Shown one piece after another: positions 54,614 through 64,000 of a stretch of 64,000 bases of DNA. Within the stretch, counting starts at the first letter, position 1; each line of letters begins with the position of its first letter. This DNA comes from Taeniopygia guttata (Eukaryota; Chordata; Aves; Passeriformes; Estrildidae), in contig NC_133050.1 of assembly GCF_048771995.1 (NCBI RefSeq), positions 694,501 to 758,500 on the forward strand. Direction: 5' to 3'. The notes beneath the pieces were generated by a model. That model had not been told where the DNA came from. It searched no databases and saw nothing but the letters and a program-made list of their open reading frames with translations. Position numbers and translations under genes: made by a program.

Positions 54614-55629
54614 TTGCTGTGGCTGCACATGGGCACCTGTTCATGGAGAAAGGACAGGGACAAGTCAGGAGAGGCTGCTTGAAGCCAAACCTGGGCCATT
54701 CCCTGCAGACTGTCCTGCTGGGACTCACCCACCCTTGTTCCTGCTCTGGGAAAACCTTCACCCAGGTCCCTGCCTGAGCTCCAGCTGTGCTGGCTGAGTG
54801 TGCCAGGAGCAGCCAGGCCTGTGCGTGGGGGCTCTCGAGGAGCCATCCCTGCCCTGCTTCCCTGGGTTTGTGGCCCTGTGGCAGAGGGACCAGGCTGGAT
54901 ATTCAGGATTTGTCACAGGAATCACTCCTAATGCAGAAAAGCGCAGTACTTCACTTGATATCATCTCCACTCACACTTCTAAGGCAAACAGATGGCAGGA
55001 GATGATTTTAGGAATTGTTTTCCTACCCACGCACCATTCCTGGCTCTCTTAGATCAGAAATCCCCAGGATTCCTACTACACTCGGAGTTTGCCACAGAGA
55101 GATGTGAGAGGCAAAGGATTCCCTGTGGCTGAGGGCAGGTGAGGGGCTGGATGGGCTGGTTCCCCCAGCACTGCTCTGTTCAGCCCCCTCTCCTTCCCTG
55201 AGCATCTCCCTGGGCCTGGACATTCCCTCCTGAGAGGTGCCTTGTCCCTGCCAGCACTCACAGAGCCCATCCCACCCTGTGTGCCCTCGGCCCGGCCCTA
55301 CAGAAACCTGCCTGTGTGCAGGGCCCTGGCTGGGGCAGGCTCTGTGTGCAGCTGGGCAAGGGCAGCTCAGGAGAGCCCTGCTGGGCCCTGCAGAGGTGAT
55401 GCTGCTGCTGTCCAGGGCTGAGGAGTGCTGAAGGCCCTTTGGGAGGCTCCCAGCAGAGAGACTGACCACCCAAAGTCACAGTTCTGGAGCCTCTGTAAAT
55501 GTTCAAACATTCCTTTGATGATCCTGTGTGTCCCTTTCAACTCAGAATGTTCTGTCGTTCTGGGATTACAATTCCTGTTCTGCTTCTCTCATCCCCCTGT
55601 TGTCTATAACCAAAAGAGAAAAAAAACCC
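54614..55629. other. 5' flank of olfactory receptor, copy B
   Basis: Matches 22,188-23,159. Nothing coding recognised. Confidence 0.35.
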
Positions 55630-56180
55630 TTGCAAGAGTGTTAGAGCAGTAAAGTAAAAACAAGACCTTTACTGGAAGCTTCCAGGTGCCCCAGTGGGGA
55701 CGGGGCACATACAGCCCCTGATTTCAAAAATTATTAAGGTTAATTAATTACGATATTTAACAGGAATATCCAATAGGAGATTCAGTTGCCCCAATTACAC
55801 ACCCCTGGCTCAGCACACTGGAGTAGGTCCAAGGGCTTCTTTGTCCCTCTCTTATTTATGACTGCTCATATTCTGGTCAAAAACCAAAGTGTTCTCCTTG
55901 TAGGTCCTCTTCCTGATAATTAGACTATGCAGTATTTCAGGAATGTATTTAGACAGTCACCTTATTGTTCTGAAATCTAAGAGATAGGTAGGAAACATAC
56001 TAGAGTCAGTAAAAGATTACAATTATATAAGTACCTAATAGTAATTTAATAAAATTAATTAAGAGTTTAATAGAGTTTAATAAGGATTATAGTTTTATCA
56101 CTATATCATAGTAATTTACAGAGATACCAATACATGAAAGATGTATTAATAGCAAAAATCTTTTTGTCATCACCCCAATT
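55630..56180 (-). mobile_element. AT-rich antisense LTR or ERV fragment, copy B
   Basis: Counterpart of 23,160-23,730; AGACCTTTACTGG at the signal position. Confidence 0.4.
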
Positions 56181-57345
56181 TTTCCATCCTCCTCCAAACA
56201 GGAAATTGAAAACATTCTCAGGAAAGCTCCTGACCTTCACAACAATCCCAGGCTTACCTTCTTTGGGAAGTGTCCTCTGGAGCTGTGCCCAGGCTGGTTG
56301 GAGCTGGGAGCAGCCCTGCCCCACCCAGCCCCTCTCAGCAGCAGCACCTGCCCTGCTCAGGGTGGCTCCTTCCCCCCACAGCTCCTGGCCAGCGCTGGGA
56401 GCAGCTCCAGGGCCGGCTGAGAGCTGTCCCTGGCAGGCAGCAGAGTCCTGGCCCAGCACAGCGCCCTGGGCTGCAGGACCCTGCTCTGCAGGACAGCCCT
56501 GGGCACCCCTGGCTGCTCTGCACAGGAGATGAGCAGAGAATGCACTCACAGGGTCTGTGGGCAGTGGGATGTTCCAGCTTTAGGAGATCACTCCAGGAGC
56601 TGCAGCTGCATTGTCCTGCAGCCAGAGGTTCCTGTGCCAAGGGCTGGCAGTGATTCTGCCCCAGGCACTTCTCAGCCCCTTCCCAGCCCTGACTGATTGA
56701 AGCTCTCTGTGCCTCTGTGCTGTGCCCGGGCTGGCTGCAGGCAGTGCCCCAGCCCTGCTGGGCTGGGAGAAGAGCTGCTCAGCAAGAGAAATGTGCTTTT
56801 GAAGCTCTGCTTGGTTACCAGGATCACCCTCTGTGCCAGGAGCCCGGCCCAGCTCAGCAGCACAGACACAGCACAAGGACTTTAATGACCCTCTGGGGCT
56901 TTGTGCTCAGGCCCTGAACATCAGGCCCTGAGAGGGAGCTGCAGAAACCTCTCCAGAACTTCAAGTCAGAATCCAACTCCAAAGTTTCTTGGACTTTTAA
57001 TGGGTCCCACTGAGGGACACGACTGAGAAAGTGTCCCCAGGCCCCAGGCAGAGCAGAGAACTGGAGGCACTGATGAGAGGTGGGGACAAAGAGAAGCCAG
57101 GTCTTGGTGCCCTGGGGCACAGCAGGGTCTGTGCCACCAATGGCTGGGAGGAGACACCTTGTCCTGAGGCCCTGGGGCCTCCTGGCACAGCCCCAGCCAG
57201 GGTGGGCACTGTCACCCCCTGGTCCTGCCCTCAGCATCCCCCCCTAGCCCACATCCCAGTGGCCTCAAGGATCTGCTGGAAGGAGTCCCTGGGGAGCCTT
57301 GGTCAGGAATGGCCCTGGGGGCTCCTTCATGCTCCCAGGGACAGC
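56181..57345. other. GC-rich region without recognised gene, copy B
   Basis: Matches 23,731-24,880 with very few differences. No gene recognised. Confidence 0.3.
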
Positions 57346-57359
57346 AGGTTCTTCAAAGG

Positions 57360-57910
57360 ACTTTGGCTTTTGCTTTTGCCTTGGAGTCTCTGAGAGCTTA
57401 TTGCAATACTGGCCTCCAATTATCTGCTGTAATTAGTCCCTGGAGAGGCTTTGTCAGGAACAACACTCAGTGGGGCTCATTAATGCTTCAAGGTACTTCA
57501 GTTCTTTTAAGGTACTTGGTGTTTTTCTTTTGATCCAGACTCTGAGAGGTTTGTGCAATCATGGCCCCAATTATCTGCTTTAACGAGTCTCTTGAGAGCT
57601 TTGTACTGACACTCAGTGGAGCTCATTAATACTTTTAGATACTCAACTTTTTCCAGGTACTTTGGATTTTCCTTTCCACTCTGAGAGGATTTTGTGCCAT
57701 CCTGGCCTCCAATTCTCTCCTCCAAGGAGTCCATGAGGAGCCTTTGTTGGGGATGGACCTCAGTGGGATCTATTAATGCATTGAGACCTTTTGGTTGTTT
57801 GCTCTTGATTTTAACTCCTGGACAGGTTTGTGCAATCTCCTCTCAGGCCCCGAGGTTCCAGGGCTCAGTTCCAAATGCACCACGGGGCTCATTAGGATCA
57901 AGGAAGTCCT
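57360..57910. repeat. Diverged ~160-bp tandem repeat, copy B
   Basis: Same array as 24,890-25,460, with a small internal deletion between units 2 and 3. Confidence 0.75.
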
Positions 57911-58019
57911 GACAAACCATGACTCTGCCTTGATTTCCCTCTGCTCTCGTGCAGTTCATCAGGAAGTTTCTGTAGTGGTTTTGGTTCATCAATTTTGAGA
58001 TTTCTTGGGCAATGCATCA

Positions 58020-58960
58020 ATTAGTGGTGGGTTTAGTGATGTCTAATTACCAGTGCACACAAAATAATATAGTTACTCATTTCCTGCTACCTCCTGTGAG
58101 GTAGGATAAGGAGAAAGGGAAAGTGGGATCAAAACTTTAAAAGAGCATAAAGAAAAGTTTATTAGCAGTAACTAAAAGAAAGAGGAATAAGAATCAGCAC
58201 AAAACTTTCAGAACACTCTTCTTCTCGCCACAACTTTTTCTTCCTTATTGACAACGTAAGGAGACAAAACCTAAAATTTTCAGCCAGTCTACCACCTCTA
58301 GAATAGTCCTGCTTCACTTCACTTAGGGAGAGGAGTCTCTTTTTCTTGCTATGGAGACTTCTCCATAAGGAAACAGCTCTCTTGTGGTTCTCAAGTTTCA
58401 TGAATAGCAGCCACTCGGAAAAAGTGAAATAGTGAAATCCCTGCCATTTTTTCACAGCTTTTCCCACAGCTGTGTGTCATGGACCATGTCAGCTTATGGG
58501 GTATTAGTTTAAAGATGAGTTGTTCAAGACCAGAGGTTCTCTTCAACTGCTTCTGAAATCATCTCTGGGAACAGAGGTCTTCTTCTTTCCCTGAGGGCAC
58601 AGGGTCTCATCACTCTTCTCTCTTTCTCTGTTCAGACTTCTCATGGGATCTCAGCTACTTCAACATTTGCTTACTTTAGCATGGAGGCCTTTACTGAAAG
58701 AAGTCATCTCCCCATACTTTTCAATGCCTTATAGGGAAAAAGAGAGTCTGATGTATCAATGAAATCCTTCTCCATAGCTTTAGCAGAGGATTTCAGCCCC
58801 AAGATCAAGGGGGCATCTCCTCATCCCTCCCATCTGGGACTCAACTTCCTCTTCATTGACCCCGGTGTCTTCTGTGTGCCTGCCCTGTGTCCTTTTCTCT
58901 CACCGGAGGGAGGATGGCAGCACTGGCAGAGTCAATATCTGCCCTGGGCCTGCAGATGGT
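58020..58960 (-). mobile_element. Antisense LTR, copy B
   Basis: Counterpart of 25,590-26,460; AGTTTATTAGCAG carries the minus-strand AATAAAC signal. Confidence 0.45.
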
Positions 58961-59339
58961 TCCGTGAGCCCGGCCGGGCTCAGTGGCCAATTCTAATTTT
59001 GGCCATGGTTCCTGGACATGAAGACCAGTTCTTTTTCATAGGAATGAAGGAACAGAGCTGCACTGTTTTAGGGGCAAATGAGAGGTCACCTCCAGAGGAC
59101 AAGGCCAGCCAGAGCTGCCAGATTCTGTTCTTAGAGATACACTTGAATACAGAAAATTTTTTAGGCAGAGTGTCAGTTTTGGCAATGGGCATCAGAAAAG
59201 ACACATTTTCCATACAAAGGAGAGCATGGAGCCCTATTGCTCCAGGAGCTGATGAGAGGCAGGCATTGACATCCCAAGATCAGCCAGACCTGTCAGGTGG
59301 CCCCTGGCAGGCCAAGCCAGCCAGACCTATTCCATGCTC

Positions 59340-59610
59340 CCTCGCTTCCATGGGGCCCATCAGTGTCCCAATGGTCCCTTGCTTCCAGGAGGCCCTGAGG
59401 TGTCACAATGCCCCCTTGGTGACACGAGGCTCTGAAGGGTCGGAATGTTCTCCATGGTTCCATCAGACCCCACAGAGTCATAATGGTCTCTGGGTCCATG
59501 AAGCCCTGTGGTGTCACCATGGCCCCTTGGTTCCATGGGCTCCAGTGGTGCCACAATGATCCCCTTGGTTCCATGAGGTGCCCAGAGTGTCACAGTGATC
59601 TCCATGGGAA
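59340..59610 (-). repeat. ~37-bp minisatellite inside the satellite, copy B
   Basis: Counterpart of 27,440-27,700. Confidence 0.8.
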
Positions 59611-59983
59611 GGAAAGAACCGAGCCCCAGTGTGCCAGGGGCAGCCACCAGAGGCCAAGGCCAGCCAGGCTTGTCTGGGAGCAACCGTTGGATATAGGGAA
59701 TTTTAGAGGTGGAATCCCACTTTCAGACATGGACATCTGGGGGAGAAGGACGGTCCTTTTCCATAGGAAGAAAAGCATGGAACACCGGTGTTTGAGGGGC
59801 AGATAAATGGCGGCCACCAGAGGCCTAAGGCAGCCACACCTCTCTGTCCTGGTAGCTTTTGTCTGAAAACAACCCTTGGATATAGGGAATCTGGGAGGTG
59901 GAATCCCAGTTTCTGCCATTTCTCCGTACATAAGGATGGTTTTTTGTATAAGAAGGAAAGCACAGAGGGCAAGTGTTTCTAAG

Positions 59984-60376
59984 GGAGAGGAGAGGAGAGG
60001 AGAGGAGAGGAGAGGAGAGGAGAGGAGAGGAGAGGAGAGGAGAGGAGAGGAGAGGAGAGGAGAGGAGAGGAGAGGAGAGGAGAGGAGAGGAGAGGAGAGG
60101 AGAGGAGAGGAGAGGAGAGGAGAGGAGAGGAGAGGAGAGGAGAGGAGAGGAGAGGAGAGGAGAGGAGAGGAGAGGAGAGGAGAGGAGAGGAGAGGAGAGG
60201 AGAGGAGAGGAGAGGAGAGGAGAGGAGAGGAGAGGAGAGGAGAGGAGAGGAGAGGAGAGGAGAGGAGAGGAGAGGAGAGGAGAGGAGAGGAGAGGAGAGG
60301 AGAGGAGAGGAGAGGAGAGGAGAGGAGAGGAGAGGAGAGGAGAGGAGAGGAGAGGAGAGGAGAGGAGAGGAGAGGA
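59984..60376 (+). repeat. Pure (GGAGA)n microsatellite, about 78 units
   Basis: 393 bp of uninterrupted GGAGA/TCTCC. Copy A has only AGAAGAAGAAAGAGG at the matching place (about 27,912). It creates artificial frames on both strands. Confidence 0.98.
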
Positions 60377-60918
60377 AGTGGCTCCTGTGAGGCCAAGCCA
60401 GCCAGACCTGTTTCTCCTGGAAACTCTTGTCATGGAGTAATCCTTGGATATATGGAATTTGGGATGAAGAATGTCAGTTTTGACTATGGACACCTTGAGA
60501 AAAAAGAAGGTTCTTTTCCATTAGAAGGAAAGCCCTGAGCCCCAGTATTTCAAAAGCTGATGAGAAGAAACCCCCAAGGGGCCAAAGGCAGCCAGACCTG
60601 TCCGTCCTGGCAGCTTTCACTTGGGAGCAATCCTTCGATGTACTGAGTTTTGGAGGTGGAATCCCAGGTTTAGCCATGGGTGCCTGGACAGGAAGAAGAG
60701 TTCTTTTCATTAGGAAGGAAAGCACAGAGCCCCAGTGTTTCAGAGGAACATGAGTGCCAGACCTCAGGAAGCCAAGGCTAGCCAGACTTGTGATTCCTGG
60801 CATCATTTTTCTGGGAGCTATCTTTGTATATAGGGAATTTGGGAGGGAGATCCCAAATTTTGGCCATGGGTGCCTGGTCGAGATGGATGCTTTTTAAGCA
60901 AGAAAAGCACACGGACTC

Positions 60919-61761
60919 TGCCTTAGCGCTCTCTCTTGTCCCCCCTTTTCGTCCCAGCTAGCTCTGTGAGGCGGGGGGGAGCGCTGGCAACTTCCGTGTT
61001 TTCCGGCGAACCCTCGCGGGTGTCTGCCGGTGCTGCGTGGGTCTGGGAGCTTAGGCGAGTCCCGAGGTGAATAAAAGGAGAGAGACCTTTTCCCCCGCAG
61101 GCAATATCTCGGTTTATTATGGCTTGGTTGGGAAGGAAAAAACCGAGAAGCTGCTGCATGCTGAGTTCGAGTTTGTCCGTGCCGCCTGGCCGATTCGGGG
61201 GCGGGGCGGCGCGCTCCGGCGCTGGCCGCGATCCAAGAGAGGCGGCGTGCAGAGCCGCAGCGCTGCAGCCGGCACGTGCGGGAGCCTCGGCGACCGTGGC
61301 AGCGGCGACGGTTCGGCTGAGGCAGTCAGGGGCCGGGCGAGAGAGAGAGCCGCGGCGGCACGCAGGGATCCGGCGGGAGAGGAGGCGGCGGGCCGGGCAG
61401 CAGCAGCGAACAGGGGCCAGGCAGGAGAAAAAGCACCGGGGCGTCCCCAACCCGTTCTATAAATACTCTAGAGGGGAAACCCGGGGCGGCCAATGAGATA
61501 ACGCCACGGGGGGACTTGGGGATAGTGGGGTGCAGGGGTCCAATGGGAGATGGACAGATGGAAGGGTGCCCGGTCGTCTCTCGACCCCGCCGCATGCCTG
61601 ACAGATGGTCTGAGAGACGTAAACAAAGTGACTAAGCACTTCCTCGGGAAGGCAGACCGCGGGGGGAAATGGGAGAACCCGGGGGGTCACTTACAGAGTG
61701 CGGGGGGGGATACATGGAATGACCTTATACATAATAGAACATATAATAACACAATTCCACA
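60919..61761 (-). mobile_element. Complete solo LTR with 6-bp target duplication
   Basis: GGACTC flanks it (60,913-60,918 and 61,762-61,767). The minus strand runs from TGTGGAATTG to CGCTAAGGCA, with CATTGGCCG (CCAAT), GAGTATTTATAGAACG (TATA) and CATAATAAACCGAG (polyadenylation signal) in the right order; the transcribed part is CpG-rich. A 6-bp duplication fits a class II element. It sits within one unit of the satellite. Confidence 0.92.
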
Positions 61762-61767
61762 GGACTC

Positions 61768-61954
61768 AGTCTCTGAAAGGCAGATGAGAGGTGGCCCCTG
61801 GGTGGCCAAGGCAGCCAGACCTGTTTCTATTCACAGATTTCATCGGGGAACAATCTTTGCATATAAGGAAATTTGGGGAAGGAATCCCAGTTTTGGCCAT
61901 AGGCCCCTGCAGGAGAAGGACAGTTCTCTCCCATAGGATGAGGAAGCAAAGAGT
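61768..61954 (+). repeat. Satellite unit resuming after the LTR
   Basis: CTGAAAGGCAGATGAGAGG, AGACCTGTTTC and CAGTTTTGGCCATAGG continue the 190-bp unit. Confidence 0.75.
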
Positions 61955-62345
61955 CAATTGTGACCCTGGGGTCCCACGTAACCAAGGGGCCATGGTGACA
62001 CAGCAGGGCCACGTGGATCCAGTGGTCCATTGTGACACTGTGGATCCAAGGAGACCATGGAGACACCCCCAGAACCTCATGGAACCAAGGAGTCCATGGT
62101 GACCCAGCGGGGCTGCATGGAGCCAATGGTCCATGGTGACACTGCCCATCCAAGGAGACCATTTGGACACTGCAGAAGCTCATGGAGCGAGGTGGCCATT
62201 GTGACACTGAAGAACTTCATGACACCAAATATCCATGGGGACACAGCAGGGCATCATGGGATCCCAGGAACCGCTATTGGCAGTGCGGAAACTCATGGAA
62301 CCAGGGGCTGTTGTGGCACTGCAGCACCAACACAGCTGCTGCACC
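61955..62345 (+). repeat. ~37-bp minisatellite, third locus
   Basis: About ten units of GTGACAC..GGAACCAAGG type, in the orientation of 20,335-20,625. Confidence 0.8.
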
Positions 62346-62703
62346 TTGTCCCGTGCCCTGCACAGCTCCTTGGGAGGCACGGCAGGAGCAGCACCCTGGG
62401 AGCCTCGGGAATGCCCCTCTGGGATCCATGGCACACACTCCCAGGGGCTGGAATTCCAGTTCCCAGCCAGGAAAAGATGTTCCTGCCCTTGAAGGCAAAG
62501 CTCTTAACAAGCAGCCAGAAGCCAAATGGAGCAAGATCTTACAGTGACATTTCACTGCCAGCCTTCATAACTTCACCCATGGTTGTCGTAGCTCATGGAT
62601 TGGGAATTAAATCAGGGCAGGGTCTTTGGTGGGAGCTGCCCTGGGTCAAGGGAGACACTGGGAGAGAAACAGAGCAGGCAAAGGAAGGCAGGAGAGAAAG
62701 GAG
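62346..62703. other. Unassigned sequence
   Basis: GC-balanced. Short open frames only. I see no gene or element here. Confidence 0.3.
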
Positions 62704-63170
62704 GTGTTTTGGTTTGGAATGACAGGTGTCTGCTAAGGAAGGCAGGGGCCTCTCCTGAAATGGAAAAATGCCAACTCTTTATTTCACAATTGTTATAAAT
62801 TTGAAATTAAGGGGGACTCTCCGGTAAAAATATGGGAGCAGGAATAACAGCTCTTTATTAGGAAAGAAAATGAAAATATGAACAATGCAGTGAACCAAAA
62901 CAACACTGAGACAGCCAGAATACAACCTGACACTCTGTTGGACAGGGTGTTGGCCGCAGTCCAATTAGAATTGTGGCTGCAGTCCTCCTGCAGTGTCAGA
63001 TGTGGTTCTGTTGGAGAACTGATCCTGTAGAAAAGGGTGTCTTCTGAAGAGGAAGAGGCAGCTGTTCCTCTGAGAAATCCAGCCCAGAAAAAGCTTTGTT
63101 GGTGGGCCAGAATCTCAAGACTAGATGCAGGTAGGAATGCTTGGCTCCTCCCTCTGGGCGGAACATCTCA
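62704..63170 (-). mobile_element. Antisense LTR related to the interrupted LTR
   Basis: GGAATGACAGGTGTCTGC, CTCCTGAAATGGAAAAATG, and CTCTTTATTAGG with a minus-strand AATAAAGAG. Aligns with 31,606-31,845 plus 37,399-37,562, confirming that the latter is one split LTR. Confidence 0.65.
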
Positions 63171-63420
63171 CAATGGGATGTTACAGTTCTTATCAGTCAT
63201 GCAGTGACATTCAATAGCCCATTATCAGCAGATATCTCCCCTGAGGGAGGATTGATTGTGGAAGAGATAAGGAAAAACTGCCCACTTCACACAGGACAAC
63301 TGTCATACAGATGGCAAATAGAACACATCTTGCTTTTCAGTCTGGGACAGGAGGACAGAAACAAAATCAGCTGAGAAGGCGGCACTCTGAAAAGCAAACC
63401 AGAACTGTCAGAAAATGAAT
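63171..63420. other. Possible continuation of the LTR element
   Basis: CCCATTATCAGCAGATATCTCC and ACTTCACACAGGACAACTGTC appear here but without terminal features. Unassigned. Confidence 0.3.
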
Positions 63421-63830
63421 GGGACAGAAATCAATAATTCTGATAGATTTATTTATTATCAAAATAAATCACACCCACCCAGTCCCACACAATCCTGATC
63501 CCACAACCTCAAATTTGGATCTTACTTCTTTCAGTCTCCTTCCAACCCTATCTAACCCTGGAGGCTAAGGAATTGAGTAATTTTGGCCTGGGACTGAGAT
63601 GGGAACCAGCCATTTCGAGTGGGATTGAGTTATTTTGAGGTGACAGAGAAATCCACCTCGACTTTTGAAGTGCAAAGATATGGAGAATACTACCAGATAT
63701 CCCCCAAGAACCCACAAATCCTCCAGAATATGTTCCCAAACCATAAATTCCACCTCAAATACCTCTTAAATGGTGGGACTTTTGACATCTCTGGTCAATA
63801 CTCTTTTTAGTCATTTTTCAGGTGTTTTAA
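63421..63830 (-). other. Reverse copy of the zinc-finger gene 2 3' flank
   Basis: The reverse complement of 63,540-63,690 aligns with 19,190-19,320 and 51,512-51,645 (CTCAAAATAACTCAATCCC and CCAAAATTACTCAATTCC style). It suggests that a minus-strand zinc-finger gene ends just to the right of the window. The remaining bases to 64,000 show no feature. Confidence 0.45.
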
Positions 63831-64000
63831 AATGATAAAGAAAAATCAGAAGAAAATTAGGGCCAAACCAAAACCAGAGACCCCTTGAGCATCCCCTGAG
63901 CACTGGACAAAACAAACTTGGCAGAAATTAAACTTTGCCCTCCATAAAATGCCTTGGGGAAGATTTGCTCTTCCCACAAGTCACTTGTGATGGAAACACA

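Larger units (their letters stand above)
38725..60900 (+). repeat. Segmental duplication, copy B
   Basis: Direct-orientation partner of 2,095-28,350. Shorter mainly because it lacks two solo LTRs and about 1.6 kb of provirus, but it carries expanded repeats. Boundaries approximate. Confidence 0.9.
58985..60900 (+). repeat. ~190-bp satellite-like tandem repeat, copy B
   Basis: AGACCTG occurs at 60,404 and 60,594, and AGACTTG at 60,784, a spacing of 190 each. Earlier units start near 58,990, 59,110, 59,670 and 59,850. A 37-bp minisatellite and a pentanucleotide tract interrupt it. The array resumes after the solo LTR, at 61,768. Confidence 0.85.

Noticed and set aside
59590..60538. Long frames of repeated EERRG or LLSSP residues
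   Set aside because: Produced by the pure (GGAGA)n tract on either strand.

Overview
The window is nuclear DNA from a bird, most likely a passerine. The evidence is OR14-like olfactory receptors, lineage-type C2H2 zinc-finger genes with a short acidic MEEE leader, a CR1 LINE tail, many bird-type LTRs, an MHC class II beta-like exon and a 5S rDNA relic. It has no bacterial features: no operons, no CRISPR array and no tRNA that I can see. All family names come from recognised motifs, not from searches.

The main structure is a direct tandem segmental duplication. Copy A is about 2,095-28,350 and copy B about 38,725-60,900. The order is the same in both: zinc-finger gene 1 (minus), a class I ERV provirus (plus), a CpG island, an AT-rich LTR-like block, a GC-rich unknown ORF, two solo LTRs, zinc-finger gene 2 (plus), an LTR, a 37-bp minisatellite, a CR1 tail, an OR14-like receptor (minus), a ~160-bp tandem repeat, an antisense LTR, and a ~190-bp satellite-like repeat. 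The copies differ by insertions (two solo LTRs only in A, one LTR-like insert only in B), by a deletion plus a small inverted translocation in the B provirus, by repeat expansions in either copy, and by different gene-breaking mutations.

Left edge (1-2,094): a GC-rich coding-like fragment with an apparent frameshift, and an antisense LTR set in C-rich sequence. Spacer between the copies (28,380-38,725): the 3' end of an ERVL-type element (integrase, dUTPase, LTR), a 0.9-kb CCT trinucleotide tract, 61- and 66-bp repeats, a pentanucleotide tract, two tandem 5S rDNA units, a very young class II provirus with identical-looking 396-bp LTRs nested in an older LTR, and a fossil MHC class II beta 3' end. 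Right edge (60,919-64,000): an 843-bp solo LTR with a 6-bp target duplication, more satellite and minisatellite, an LTR, and sequence resembling the 3' flank of zinc-finger gene 2 in reverse, which suggests another zinc-finger gene just beyond the window.

The intact-looking cellular genes are zinc-finger gene 1 of copy B (eight fingers) and zinc-finger gene 2 of copy B (five fingers). Zinc-finger gene 1 of copy A loses its last finger to a stop. Zinc-finger gene 2 of copy A is a pseudogene. Both olfactory receptors are broken, each at a different place. Zinc-finger arrays beside repeatedly invaded proviruses fit a host-retroelement conflict region, but this window gives no direct evidence of function.
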